Assembly: GCA_002422395.1 (NCBI GenBank)
Contig: DIUY01000012.1
Location: 244,669 to 308,668 of the forward strand
DNA from: Methylococcaceae bacterium UBA6146
GTDB lineage: Bacteria; Pseudomonadota; Gammaproteobacteria; Methylococcales; Methylomonadaceae
Length of the DNA: 64,000 nt
Direction of reading: 5' to 3'
Both the position numbers and the translations under genes were made by a program. Shown one piece after another: positions 38,047 to 47,519 of the stretch (its first letter is position 1; each line of letters begins with the position of its first letter). The notes beneath the pieces are model-generated. The model ran no database searches. It had not been told where the DNA came from and worked only from the letters and a program-made list of their open reading frames with translations.

Positions 38047-38538
38047 ATGATCTGGATAGACTACGTTATCATCGGGTTGTTTTCCATCACGTTACTGGCG
38101 GGTGTGTTAAAAGGTTTTAGCCTACAAGTTTTTTCGTTGCTGGCTTGGCTATTGGCGCTGTTGGTGGGCTTAAATTTCAGCCGTGATTTTTCATTTTTTC
38201 TACAACCCACCCTTAGCGACCCTGCGGCTAGGATGGCGGCCTCATTTGTCGCTCTATGCCTAATCACAAGATTCGTGGCCAGTTTAATAGGCCTGCTGCT
38301 AGGCGGGCTCTTAAAAAAACCAGCGCTATCTGTTATTGACCGTTTGGGCGGGATGGTCTTTGGTATTGCCCACGGTGTCATTTTAGTCACTCTTATCATC
38401 CTGCTGTCCGGGCTATCCGTTTTACCCAAATCGCCTTGGTGGAAAGAGTCAAAGCTCATTCCGCCTTTCCAATCAATCGCCTTGTGGCTACGTGACCATA
38501 GCCCATCAGAGTTGGCGAAATATGTCCATTATCAATAA
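38047..38538 (+). CDS. cvpA: CvpA family membrane protein
   Basis: 163 residues with four TM helices (WIDYVIIGLFSITLLAGVLKG first). The IDYVII...GVLKGFSLQVFSLLAWLLAL start and the DRLGGMVFGIAHGVILV segment are characteristic. Needed for colicin V export in E. coli and linked to envelope homeostasis. Directly upstream of purF as usual. Confidence 0.92.
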   Translation: MIWIDYVIIGLFSITLLAGVLKGFSLQVFSLLAWLLALLVGLNFSRDFSFFLQPTLSDPAARMAASFVALCLITRFVASLIGLLLGGLLKKPALSVIDRLGGMVFGIAHGVILVTLIILLSGLSVLPKSPWWKESKLIPPFQSIALWLRDHSPSELAKYVHYQ

Positions 38539-38683
38539 AGAGTGCTTTAAAATAGCCCTTGCCCTTGGTGTTGCGGGACAAAAAACAGGCTAAATAATGG
38601 CCTGGAGACTTTCGACTTAAGCAATCCAATTGCAACAGGATTTACAACACGCCCTAATAACTTTTCAGGAAAAGATTAAAATC

Positions 38684-40192
38684 ATGTGTGGTATTGCCGC
38701 TATCGTTTCACATCAAGCTGTCAATCAGGATCTCTATGACGCCCTGACAGTCCTGCAACACCGTGGGCAAGATGCCGCCGGTATTGTGACCTGCGAGCAC
38801 GGACGTTTACATTTGCGTAAAGACAACGGCTTGACCCGGGATGTTTTCACCAATACGCAAATGATGAAGCTAAGGGGCAACATGGGTATAGCCCACGTCC
38901 GTTACCCAACGGCGGGCTGCACCAGTTCGGCAGAAGCCCAGCCGTTTTATGTCAACTCCCCTTTTGGCCTGACGCTGGCGCATAATGGCAACCTGACCAA
39001 TACTGAAGAATTAAAAACAGCCTTGTTCGTGGAAGACCAGCGGCATATCAACACCGATTCTGATTCCGAAGTGTTGCTCAATATCTTTGCCCATGAATTA
39101 CAAACGCTGGGCAAATTGCATTTATCCGTTGAAGACGTGTTTCAAGCAGTGTCCGGCGTCCATCGCCGCTGCCGTGGCGCTTATGCTGTGGTCATTATGA
39201 TTGCGGGTTTTGGCATATTAGGTTTCAGGGATCCGCATGGCATCAGACCCATCGTTTTTGGTGAGCGTAAAAGCGAATCTGGCCCTGAATTTATGATCGC
39301 TTCAGAAAGTGTCGCGCTCGATTTGCTGGACTTTGACCTTATCCGTGACATAGCGCCAGGCGAGGCGGTCTTTATTGAAAAGACCGGCAAACTGCACACC
39401 CAACAATGCGCCCAAACCACAGACCATTGCCCCTGTATTTTTGAATACGTCTATTTTGCCCGCCCCGATTCCATCATAGATAATGTTTCCGTCTACAAAG
39501 CGCGGTTGCGTATGGGGAGCAAGCTAGCGGCAAAAGTATTGAGGGAATGGCCAGACCATGACATTGATGTTGTTATCCCCATCCCAGACACCAGCCGGAC
39601 AGCGGCCTTACAAATGGCTTACGAGTTAGGCGTAAAATTCAGCGAAGGATTTATTAAAAACCGTTACATTGGCCGGACTTTCATCATGCCCGGACAAAAA
39701 ATGCGCGAGAAATCGGTTAAACAAAAACTAAACGCCATTGATCTGGAATTTGCCGGGAAAAATGTGTTGCTGGTTGATGACTCGATTGTAAGAGGCACCA
39801 CCTCGGAGCAAATTATTCAAATGGCCAGGGATGCAGGAGCAAAAAAAGTCTATTTTGCCTCGGCTGCACCGCCTGTACGTTACCCTAATGTCTACGGCAT
39901 TGATATGCCGGCCGCCCATGAACTCATCGCCCATAACCGCACAGAAGACGAAGTGTGTGCTGCCATTGGCGCAGACCGGCTATTTTATCAAGATCTTGAT
40001 GACCTAATTGAAGCTGTCCGCAAACGTAACCCGGACATAAAGCATTTTGACACGTCTTGTTTCAGCAAAGAATATATTACGGGGGATATTGACGACGCTT
40101 ATTTGGAGCGCATTGAAAACCTGCGTAATGACGCGGCCCAATGCGGGCGGAACTCGGAAAGCTTCATTATTGAGATGCAAAATTGCAATTGA
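38684..40192 (+). CDS. purF: Amidophosphoribosyltransferase
   Basis: 502 residues from ATG 38684, selected so that Met removal leaves the N-terminal catalytic Cys (MCGIAAIVSHQ). GLN-hydrolase domain (LQHRGQDAAGIV, HNGNLTN) and the phosphoribosyltransferase domain with PRPP loop VLLVDDSIVRGTTS. It catalyses the first step of purine synthesis. Last conserved core gene before the accessory island. Confidence 0.97.
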   Translation: MCGIAAIVSHQAVNQDLYDALTVLQHRGQDAAGIVTCEHGRLHLRKDNGLTRDVFTNTQMMKLRGNMGIAHVRYPTAGCTSSAEAQPFYVNSPFGLTLAHNGNLTNTEELKTALFVEDQRHINTDSDSEVLLNIFAHELQTLGKLHLSVEDVFQAVSGVHRRCRGAYAVVIMIAGFGILGFRDPHGIRPIVFGERKSESGPEFMIASESVALDLLDFDLIRDIAPGEAVFIEKTGKLHTQQCAQTTDHCPCIFEYVYFARPDSIIDNVSVYKARLRMGSKLAAKVLREWPDHDIDVVIPIPDTSRTAALQMAYELGVKFSEGFIKNRYIGRTFIMPGQKMREKSVKQKLNAIDLEFAGKNVLLVDDSIVRGTTSEQIIQMARDAGAKKVYFASAAPPVRYPNVYGIDMPAAHELIAHNRTEDEVCAAIGADRLFYQDLDDLIEAVRKRNPDIKHFDTSCFSKEYITGDIDDAYLERIENLRNDAAQCGRNSESFIIEMQNCN

Positions 40193-40286
40193 TGTCCGAT
40201 TACTGCCCGTCCTCAAAAAACGCGCAGCCGTTTTGTACCGAAAAACTTATCCCTAATGGCTTAGCTACCCTGTGCCGTATCGGTGA

Positions 40287-40454
40287 ACTGTCCAAGGCAC
40301 AGTGGTAAAAACCGTCTCCACCACCCAAACGTGGTTTTCCCCGAACCGCGACAATTCCGATCAGGTGTGTGATAAATCCATCGCCAAACAAATTGGCGCA
40401 CGGCAAACCGAAACCATCAGCGAAGATGGCAAAACCATCACCGGCCTGTATTAA
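40287..40454 (+). pseudogene. Short coding remnant at the start of the island
   Basis: An open stretch without a start codon ends at TAA 40452-40454 and reads as a plausible C-terminus (SIAKQIGARQTETISEDGKT). I do not recognise the parent gene. The rest of 40193-40529 shows no other feature. Confidence 0.3.
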
Positions 40455-40529
40455 GGCAATTCGCCCTTATAGTCAGTTGTCAACAGGAAAACTAGACTTC
40501 TATATTATCAATAGCAACCGAGTTACATC

Positions 40530-42281
40530 ATGCCAACATTAGACTTTAAGGGTAAGCAGTATATTTATTCACACCACCATTCCGTGCCGTTTCGGGAATT
40601 GTTGGTTGATGGTAAAAAATCCCTACCAACGAATGGCAAGAGTGCTAGCCTAGACGATAACCTCATTATTCACGGCGATAATCTGCACGCCCTTAAAGCC
40701 TTGATGCCGCACTATGCGGGAAAGATAAAGTGCATTTATATAGACCCGCCCTATAACACGGGCAATGAAGGGTGGTGTTATAACGATAATGTCAATTCAC
40801 CTTTGATGAAGGAATGGATCAGTAAAAACGCCAATCCTGTGGATAAAGAAGATATGCAACGCCATGATAAATGGCTTTGCATGATGTACCCGCGCCTAAA
40901 ATTGCTGCATGAGTTGTTGGCGGATGACGGGGTTATTTTTGTTAGTATTGATGAAAATGAACTATGCAATCTTCGTTTGTTAATGGATGAAATTTTTGGA
41001 GAAATCAATTTTATAGAACATTTAGTTTGGAACAAACGCGTTCCTAAAAATGATAAATTTATTGGCAATATCCATGAATATGTATTGGTTTTTGTTAAGG
41101 ATGCAAATTTAGGGCATAAATTTATTCAAAGAAAAGAAGGAATACCCTATATAAACGAATTACTTGCAAGTCTTAAAAGAAAGAAAATACCTATTCCAGA
41201 AGCAGAAATTGAAATAAAAAAGTTATATAAAAAAAATAATTATGATAGGGGAATTACGTTATATAACTCACTAGATGAAGATTATAAACTTTGGGGTAAA
41301 ATCAATGTAAGTTGGCCCAATGGTCAAACTTACGGGTCAAGATATGATGTACTTCATCCTAAAACAAATAAGCCCTGTAAAGTTCCAGAAAGGGGCTGGA
41401 GATGGACTAAAGAAACTTTTGATTCTTTACTTGATTATGAAAATATTAAAGAGCTTCATGATGGTAGTTTTGTTTGTGGAAAAATTTGGTTCGCTAAAGA
41501 TGAAAATACTCAACCAAGTTCTATTAAATATTTAGAAGAAGTATCTGAATTTTTGTTACGTTCAATTATAGGCACAAAAAGTGAAGGGTCGGTTTCATTA
41601 AAGGGATTAACAGATGAAAGTTTTGATTATCCTAAACCGATTGAATTAATTGAAATTTTGCTAAGTTCAACAGATATTGATGAGGGTATTTTTTTAGACT
41701 CTTTCGCAGGAAGCGGCACAACTGCCCACGCCGTTATGAAATTGAATGCCCAAGACGGCGGCAACCGCAAATTTATCTTGGTGGAAATGGAAGATTACGC
41801 CGACACCATCACCGCCGAGCGGGTGCGCCGTGTGATTAACGGCGTACCCTCCGCAAAAGATGAAAACCTAAAAGCAGGGCTAGGTGGTAGCTTTACTTTC
41901 TGTGAATTGGGCAATGAAATCAGTATTGAAAAAATCATTACAGGCGAATCCCTGCCCGATTATTCTGCACTTGCCAGCTATGTGTTTTACACGGCAACGG
42001 GCAAAAGCCTTGATGGAGAAGCAATAGAAAAATTGGATTATTTTGTCGGGGAAACCGATTTATATGAGGTTTACTTAATTTATAAGCCTGATATTGCTTT
42101 TTTGCGGGGCAATGATTCTGCCTTGAATGACCTGAAGCTAAAGGCTATCGCGGCGCGAAACAGCAAAAAGGAAAAGCTGGTTTTTGCCACGGCTAAATAT
42201 AGGGGGCAAAAAGAGCTTTCTACCCAAAACATTACTTTTTGCCAGTTGCCCTATACCATCCATAAAGTCGTGGGGGCTTAG
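40530..42281 (+). CDS. mod: Type III restriction-modification DNA methyltransferase (Mod)
   Basis: 583 residues. Catalytic motif DPPYNTGNEG (motif IV, residues about 73-80) precedes the SAM-binding FAGSGTTAHAVMKL (motif I, about 393), the order of beta-class N6-adenine methyltransferases; LADDGVIFVSIDENE is also typical. The central part (about 41000-41700), which holds the target-recognition domain, is clearly AT-richer than the flanking conserved parts, as expected for a swapped recognition module. It would methylate one strand of a short asymmetric site and guide Res. Confidence 0.92.
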   Translation: MPTLDFKGKQYIYSHHHSVPFRELLVDGKKSLPTNGKSASLDDNLIIHGDNLHALKALMPHYAGKIKCIYIDPPYNTGNEGWCYNDNVNSPLMKEWISKNANPVDKEDMQRHDKWLCMMYPRLKLLHELLADDGVIFVSIDENELCNLRLLMDEIFGEINFIEHLVWNKRVPKNDKFIGNIHEYVLVFVKDANLGHKFIQRKEGIPYINELLASLKRKKIPIPEAEIEIKKLYKKNNYDRGITLYNSLDEDYKLWGKINVSWPNGQTYGSRYDVLHPKTNKPCKVPERGWRWTKETFDSLLDYENIKELHDGSFVCGKIWFAKDENTQPSSIKYLEEVSEFLLRSIIGTKSEGSVSLKGLTDESFDYPKPIELIEILLSSTDIDEGIFLDSFAGSGTTAHAVMKLNAQDGGNRKFILVEMEDYADTITAERVRRVINGVPSAKDENLKAGLGGSFTFCELGNEISIEKIITGESLPDYSALASYVFYTATGKSLDGEAIEKLDYFVGETDLYEVYLIYKPDIAFLRGNDSALNDLKLKAIAARNSKKEKLVFATAKYRGQKELSTQNITFCQLPYTIHKVVGA

Positions 42282-42320
42282 TTGTAGGTCGGGTTACGCT
42301 ATCACTAACCCGACCTACAA
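42282..42320. repeat. REP-like palindrome after mod
   Basis: TTGTAGGTCGGGTTA / TAACCCGACCTACAA, a perfect 15-bp stem immediately after the mod stop codon. Could also act as a terminator between mod and res. Confidence 0.7.
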
Positions 42321-42416
42321 AATAATTCATAACTAATTGTTTTATTGTTATTAAAATCTTAACTTAATGGCAGTGGGCTTAGCGGTGGATACAAAATCGA
42401 GTGAATGGGGAATAGA

Positions 42417-42435
42417 GACGTTGCAATGCAACGTC
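42417..42435. repeat. Interspersed palindrome GACGTTGCAATGCAACGTC
   Basis: Perfect 9-bp inverted repeat around a single A. It has the look of short mobile palindromes found in many bacterial genomes; it separates mod from the small antitoxin-like gene. Confidence 0.65.
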
Positions 42436-42473
42436 CCTACCCAAAAAACCGAAAACTTGACCGCTCAGAGTAT

Positions 42474-42635
42474 ATGCACATAGAAACGCCCGGCGATTAC
42501 CATCAAGCAACGCTGCTACTGAATAGCCTTTTGGATAAGGTGAGGGATGATAAAAACCATCCGCTTTATTCGCTGGTGTCTGTCGTGGGCGATTTGATAG
42601 AAGCTTACGAGTGTGATATTGATCCATTTCAATAA
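42474..42635 (+). CDS. Small HigA-type antitoxin N-terminal-like protein between mod and res
   Basis: 53 residues from ATG 42474; the earlier frame runs through the palindrome and is not credible. MHIETPGDYHQATLLLNSLLDK ... VVGDLIEAYECDIDPF has the pattern of the N-terminal helices of HigA antitoxins (the LIEAYE segment) but there is no HTH. It is either a truncated antitoxin or a small accessory of the R-M system. It ends 24 bases before res. Confidence 0.45.
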   Translation: MHIETPGDYHQATLLLNSLLDKVRDDKNHPLYSLVSVVGDLIEAYECDIDPFQ

Positions 42636-42658
42636 ACAGATTTGATAATCAAAAACTT

Positions 42659-45244
42659 ATGGAATTTAAAGACTATCAATTAAAGGTGCTGGACTATCTG
42701 GACAGCTACCTTGCCGAATTAAAAACCCAGAAAGTCGAAAAACAGGATTATTTTGAGTTTCAAACGCACAAGGGCAAGGAAGCCGTCCCGCCGGAAAAAT
42801 CCGACTATTGCCAACTGGCTTGGCAATCCTTAAAGGCAAAAATGGCGGTTTATCGCGCTAACTATACCGTGCGTAATGACGGCATGGGGCGCAATATTCC
42901 TAATGTCTGTTTTAAAGTGCCGACAGGTGGCGGTAAAACCTTACTCGCAACCGCTGCAATCCAGCGCGTCAATCAGGATTATTTCAAGCGCAATAACGGC
43001 TTTGTTTTGTGGATTGTGCCTAGCGATACCATTTACACCCAAACCAGTAAGCAGCTTAGGAACAAAGAACACCCTTACCGCCAAATGCTGGATAGGGCAA
43101 GCGGCGGCAGGACGCTGATCTTAGAAAAAAATGATGCTTTCACTTTGCAAGATGTGGAAGACAACCTTTGCATCCTCTTGCTGATGCTGCAAGCGAGCAA
43201 TCGCCAGAACAAAGATGCCCTAAAAATGTTTAAGGATAGCGGCAGATTTGAGAGCTTTTTCCCGCCCTTGGACGATTACAACGCCAATAATGCCCTACTT
43301 TCCGCCGTCCCTAACCTCGATACGGCGGATTTATTGGAGGAGGGGCATAATGTTATATCGGGTATTTCTATCAGGCATTCACTAGGCAACGTGATGCGCC
43401 TTTTACGCCCCATTGCCATCTTTGACGAAGGCCATCGTGGGGCTACCAAACTGGCACAAGATACGGTCAATTCGTTTAACACCGCGTTTATTTTGGAGCT
43501 TTCCGCCACCCCCAAAGACCACAGCAATGTGCTGGTGAATGTTGGCGGACAGGAACTAAAAAAAGAACAAATGATAAAACTGCCCATCAATGTTATCCCT
43601 TACCAACAAGCAAATTGGCAGCATACGCTTAACCAAGCCCACGCAAAAACGCTGGAACTTAATCTATTGGCGGCACAGTATCAGGCAGATTCAGGCCGCT
43701 ATATCCGCCCGATTATGGTGATTAAGGCCGAACCCAAAAAGAAGGGCGAGGCTTATGACCATGTCGCCGAGATAAAAAACTATCTCATGAAAAATTTGAA
43801 TGTGCTGGAAAGTGAAATCCGTATCAAGCTTTCTGACAATAACGAAATGCGGGATGATGATCTTTTCGACAAGTTATGCGCTGTGCGTTATATCATCACC
43901 AAAGACGCGCTAAAGGAGGGCTGGGATTGCTCTTTTGCCTATGTGTTGGCGATATTGTCCAATGCCAAGAGCCAAACCGCACTGACCCAATTTATAGGGC
44001 GCGTTTTACGCCAGCCCCACGCCTTAGAAACATCAATCCCCGCCTTAAATCAATGTTACGTTTATTGTGACAACGCAGACGTTAACAGCGCGGCGGAAGG
44101 CATTAAAAAAGGGCTTGAAGATGAAGGCATGGGGGACGTATCCGACCAGATAATAACAGGAGGCGGACAGGCAACAGGCAAAGAAAAAGTGACTTTGCAG
44201 CGAAAAGAAAGCTATCAAGCTACAAAAATTTTCTTGCCCTCGCTGAATGTCATCCGTAACGGCACACCCGCCCCATTTGATTATTACGCTGATGTTTTAG
44301 GTGATATTCAATGGGATGCTTACCGTTTTAATCAATTGGAAAATATCGCCCTGATTGATAAAGAAATGATGGATTACCAGGGCTTGACTGTGGATTTAGA
44401 AAAGGAAAAGCCGGGGCAGATTGATTTTTTTAAGAGTCAGAAAAAATCAGAGAAAATAACTAACGAAATCAGCATTACCTTAATGGTTAGCCAGTTAATG
44501 GATAAAGTCCCGAACGCTTGGCAAGCCTTCCGCATTATTGAGGGCGTATTGTCCGAGTTAAGGGCAAAAGGCGAAAGTGAGGCAAAAATAGCCCTTAATT
44601 CCGTGTTTATCGTTGAGGAAATAAAAAAGGATTGTTTCCGCTGGATGCTTGAACAATCAGAGGCAATTTTCAGGCGCAAACTGGATGAAGGGACGGTTTT
44701 TTTACATTTGCTTGCAGAGCCATTTTTTAACTTAAACTGGCAAATGGCAGAAACAATAGAAATGCAGCGCAATTTAAACGAAACCGCCGTGACCTTAGAA
44801 AAAAGCCTGTTTGAACCACAATACCTTTCTAATTATAACGGGCTTGAAAAAGCCGTGGCACACGCGATCAATAATAAAGACGTTGTGGAATGGTGGCACA
44901 GGTTAGCCGTTAAGGGTACGGAATATTCAATACAGGGTTGGCGGCGCGAAAAAATATACCCTGATTTTCTGGTTAAATTAGAGGCGGGGGAAGAGGGTAT
45001 AGAAAGGCTGTATTTTGTGGAATCCAAAGGGGAACACTTGGAAGGCAACAAAGACACCGACTATAAACAAAAATTATTCAGCACTATCAATGCTACGCTC
45101 ATGGGCGATATTAAGCCAAAGGGTGAATTGGAATTGATAGATTCCAAAGAAAAAATAGCTTTCCACATGGTGTTTGAAAACGAGTGGGAAAACGAGCTTA
45201 ACAAGTTAACCGAATTGGCGGCAAGCAATACCGGATTACGCTGA
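42659..45244 (+). CDS. res: Type III restriction enzyme Res subunit (helicase-nuclease)
   Basis: 861 residues. SF2 helicase motifs: Walker A VPTGGGKTLLAT (about 81), Walker B variant IFDEGHRG, SAT in ELSATPKDHS, motif VI-like QFIGRVLRQP. The C-terminus holds a PD-(D/E)xK nuclease signature (YPDFLVKLEAGEEG ... YFVESKGEHLEGN). It cleaves unmodified DNA after translocation with Mod. Length is slightly shorter than many Res proteins but all motifs are present. Confidence 0.92.
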   Translation: MEFKDYQLKVLDYLDSYLAELKTQKVEKQDYFEFQTHKGKEAVPPEKSDYCQLAWQSLKAKMAVYRANYTVRNDGMGRNIPNVCFKVPTGGGKTLLATAAIQRVNQDYFKRNNGFVLWIVPSDTIYTQTSKQLRNKEHPYRQMLDRASGGRTLILEKNDAFTLQDVEDNLCILLLMLQASNRQNKDALKMFKDSGRFESFFPPLDDYNANNALLSAVPNLDTADLLEEGHNVISGISIRHSLGNVMRLLRPIAIFDEGHRGATKLAQDTVNSFNTAFILELSATPKDHSNVLVNVGGQELKKEQMIKLPINVIPYQQANWQHTLNQAHAKTLELNLLAAQYQADSGRYIRPIMVIKAEPKKKGEAYDHVAEIKNYLMKNLNVLESEIRIKLSDNNEMRDDDLFDKLCAVRYIITKDALKEGWDCSFAYVLAILSNAKSQTALTQFIGRVLRQPHALETSIPALNQCYVYCDNADVNSAAEGIKKGLEDEGMGDVSDQIITGGGQATGKEKVTLQRKESYQATKIFLPSLNVIRNGTPAPFDYYADVLGDIQWDAYRFNQLENIALIDKEMMDYQGLTVDLEKEKPGQIDFFKSQKKSEKITNEISITLMVSQLMDKVPNAWQAFRIIEGVLSELRAKGESEAKIALNSVFIVEEIKKDCFRWMLEQSEAIFRRKLDEGTVFLHLLAEPFFNLNWQMAETIEMQRNLNETAVTLEKSLFEPQYLSNYNGLEKAVAHAINNKDVVEWWHRLAVKGTEYSIQGWRREKIYPDFLVKLEAGEEGIERLYFVESKGEHLEGNKDTDYKQKLFSTINATLMGDIKPKGELELIDSKEKIAFHMVFENEWENELNKLTELAASNTGLR

Positions 45245-45990
45245 ACTCAAAAGCTTTAAAAGAAGACCGGAAATAGGGAGAAGCCTTAGCCAGACTGGCG
45301 GCGCGGATGACGCCGATTTGGCTAAGCGCAAAGATGTCAAGGAAATATGCCGCATGTTTGAAAAAGATGTAAGAAGCCGACCATAAAATCTTAGTCGGTA
45401 TCTTGGAAAAACGCCTGCAAACCGAAGTTAACGAGTTGTTGGAATTGAGCAATGATGCCATTTCCCGTCTGATCGTATTGGTTACGCCTTGTCGGGTTTA
45501 CTGGGATTGCATAACGTTATTACTGAAGATAAGGCCGCTGTGCTTAGCGCGTTAGCATGGCATCAACAAGGAATGGATTTTGCCGATGCTTTACATCTTG
45601 CTTGTAGTTTATCTGCCGATGAATTTGTCAGTTTTGATAAAAGGCTCATTAACAAAGCAATTGGTTTAAATGTCGATATAAAGGTAGTTGAGCCTTAAAT
45701 TTTTATCAGAATATCAAACAAAAATCGCCAACCAAATCAGCCCTAATGGCTACGACATATTGCAGGTTGCCAGTATCATCATGGCTAAAAAATAATATTT
45801 TCATGAGCCATATTCTGTCGATACGTTGCATCATCCAAATCATCTGGTTCTGTAAAGCATTATAATGTCCGTTAACTAATCGCTAATGCCTTGTCTTAAA
45901 GGGCTTTGGGCGGTTAAAAAAGCCGTATGAGATTTGCATTGTCCAGACAAGTATAATAAAACCCACTAACGCACACAAAAGGGGTTTAAC
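45245..45990. other. Gene-remnant region between res and relB
   Basis: Apart from the VapC fragment (45474-45698) this stretch holds short coding scraps without starts: one ending near 45378 (AKRKDVKEICRMFEKDVRSR) and one near 45730-45795. A TATAAT box lies at 45952-45957, about 34 bases before the relB start. Confidence 0.45.
45474..45698 (+). pseudogene. VapC-like PIN-domain toxin, 5'-truncated
   Basis: The frame reads RIGYALSGLLGLHNVITED ... GMDFADALHLACSLSAD ... FVSFDKRLINKA, the C-terminal half of a PIN-domain ribonuclease with the conserved DFADALH and FDK parts. The N-terminal half with the first Asp is missing, and a stop lies just upstream. No VapB is visible. Confidence 0.7.
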
Positions 45991-46179
45991 ATGACGACAC
46001 AACCACAATTTATAACCAACTCAAACGGTGATAAAACCGCCGTTATCTTGACCCTTGAAGATTATCAAGACCTCATGGAAGACTTGGAAGACTTGGCGGC
46101 GATTGCAGAACTTAGGGACGAAGAAACGATACCGTGGGAGCAGGTTAAAAAGGAGTTGTACGAAAATGACCTGCTATGA
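45991..46179 (+). CDS. relB: RelB/Phd-type antitoxin
   Basis: 62 residues. Starts MTTQPQFITNSNGDKTAVILTLEDYQ, the pattern of Phd/YefM-RelB antitoxins, with an acidic C-terminus that would wrap the toxin. GGGG ribosome-binding site 7 bases upstream. Overlaps the relE frame by 14 bases. Confidence 0.8.
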   Translation: MTTQPQFITNSNGDKTAVILTLEDYQDLMEDLEDLAAIAELRDEETIPWEQVKKELYENDLL

Positions 46180-46427
46180 CATTGAGTTTAAAAAATCGGC
46201 TAAAAAAGCCCTGCTTAACCTGCCAAAGCCCGTTATACAAAGCATTAGCCGATTGATTTGACTCATTAAGCGAAACCCCTTACCCAGACGGATGCAAGAA
46301 ACTTTCAGGGATGGCTAACATTTATCGAGTGCGAGAGGGTGATTATCGCGTTATCTATTCTGTTTTTAATACTCAGTTGATCGTTCAAATAGTGAAAATC
46401 GGACACCGAAAAGACATTTACCGCTAA
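46166..46427 (+). pseudogene. relE: RelE-type toxin broken by a one-base frameshift
   Basis: ATG 46166 opens YDIEFKKSAKKALLNLPKPV, the RelE start, but the frame hits TGA near 46261. From 46261 the correct continuation is found one base off (DSLSETPYPDGCKKLSG ... YRVREGDYRVIYSV ... KIGHRKDIYR, stop 46425-46427), containing the conserved Arg-rich RelE active region. One extra T in GATTTG around 46255-46259 explains the break. The antitoxin is intact. Confidence 0.8.
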
Positions 46428-46537
46428 CACGGCGGCAACAAATTAACCGGATAGCCCGACGGGGTGAGAAGCGGGATTCATCCGGCCTGTTTCCGGTTAG
46501 CCCTTTTGGATGGTTTACGCTTGGATGAGTGTCATTG

Positions 46538-46774
46538 ATGCCGCTAGACGAAAAAGGCCGCAAAAAACGCGCTGCCAAAGCCGGTAAAGCATCCGGCAAA
46601 GCCAGATACCCCAAAAGCATGAGCGAACTCGATAACAATATGGTGCTGGCTTATGACTGGTTATCGGGAAACCCACAGAATAAGCTTGAAATGATTGCGG
46701 CTATCGAATTCCTTAACAAAGCTGTCGGAAGCTGCAAACTTCAAACTTTCTGTACTAGCTCAGACTTGATCTGA
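46538..46774 (+). CDS. Small Lys-rich hypothetical protein, doubtful
   Basis: About 78 residues from ATG 46538 (GTG 46529 also possible). Basic N-terminus (DEKGRKKRAAKAGKASGKA) followed by a helical part. The 3' end runs into the palindromic element at 46769, so the C-terminus is probably not native. Weak support. Confidence 0.35.
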   Translation: MPLDEKGRKKRAAKAGKASGKARYPKSMSELDNNMVLAYDWLSGNPQNKLEMIAAIEFLNKAVGSCKLQTFCTSSDLI

Positions 46775-46806
46775 CAGTTACCCAGTTTTGAGGGTGCCTG
46801 TCAGAT
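46769..46806. repeat. Palindromic element (ATCTGACAG / CTGTCAGAT)
   Basis: Perfect 9-bp inverted repeat with a 20-base loop, flanked by a second weaker pair of CAGACTT/TTCAGAC-like sequences. Looks like the end or remnant of a small mobile element. The following 46807-47020 holds nothing recognisable. Confidence 0.5.
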
Positions 46807-47023
46807 TAGATTTGGTTCAGACTTTTCTGGCCCCTTTACATGCCCTGGATACGTTTTGCAGTTCTTGGGCCAGGTTTAACAGCCCTGCTTTATGTTTGAT
46901 AATGGGATTGTTAGTATGCAACATGGGCGTTACCTTTTGTGTTTTGGTTTAGGGTTCGACATGTAGCGCACCACATAATTTGCGAAAAATAAGCAGTTAA
47001 TTTGCGAAAAAACCGGACTCACA

Positions 47024-47509
47024 TTAATCCATCAATTGAGATAGACCGCTAACCGATCCGTCGCGGTCATACCAATCTCTGATTTGCTGCAAACGTGTAT
47101 TTAGTTTCTCAATCTCGGTCGCCATGCCCAAGCAGCAATATTGCAATTCTTCAAAATTCACCCCCGGCGAATGCACAAAATTATTGACCGCATCAAATGT
47201 GTAATCAACCGGATAATTAACGTCCTCTTCAGCGTCATATTTTCAGCCTAACCAGTCAGCCAACAAAACATCAAAATTATAAATAGGCACGTCAGGTGCA
47301 TTACCGATAATTTTTGCGCCTGAACTGGGATCTATCTCAATATACACCTTTTCTCCCGAACTGCGCCCAGCCGTACCTAACGCTTTAATGGGCTGGTTGG
47401 CAAGTGTCATGCATAAGGGATAGCCGTCATCGTGTTCCTCTTGGATTATTTCGATAATTTGCCGTGATTTCGGAATAAGTGATTGAAAATATTGATGTAA
47501 ATTAATCAT
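47024..47509 (-). pseudogene. Hypothetical prophage protein with an in-frame TGA
   Basis: ATG at 47509 with GAGG upstream gives 88 residues ending ...VLLADWLG and TGA (47245-47243). The same frame continues without another stop for 72 codons (KYDAEEDVNYPVDYTFDA ... RDWYDRDGSVSGL) to TAA at 47026-47024, with no start codon of its own. The natural reading is one protein of about 161 residues with a Trp codon turned into TGA. Family unknown; it lies 3' of the baseplate gene. Confidence 0.55.
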
Positions 47510-47519
47510 AAATAAATCC

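Noticed and set aside
45300..45400. A complete small gene between res and the VapC fragment
   Set aside because: The open stretch lacks a start codon and ends quickly; treated as remnant.
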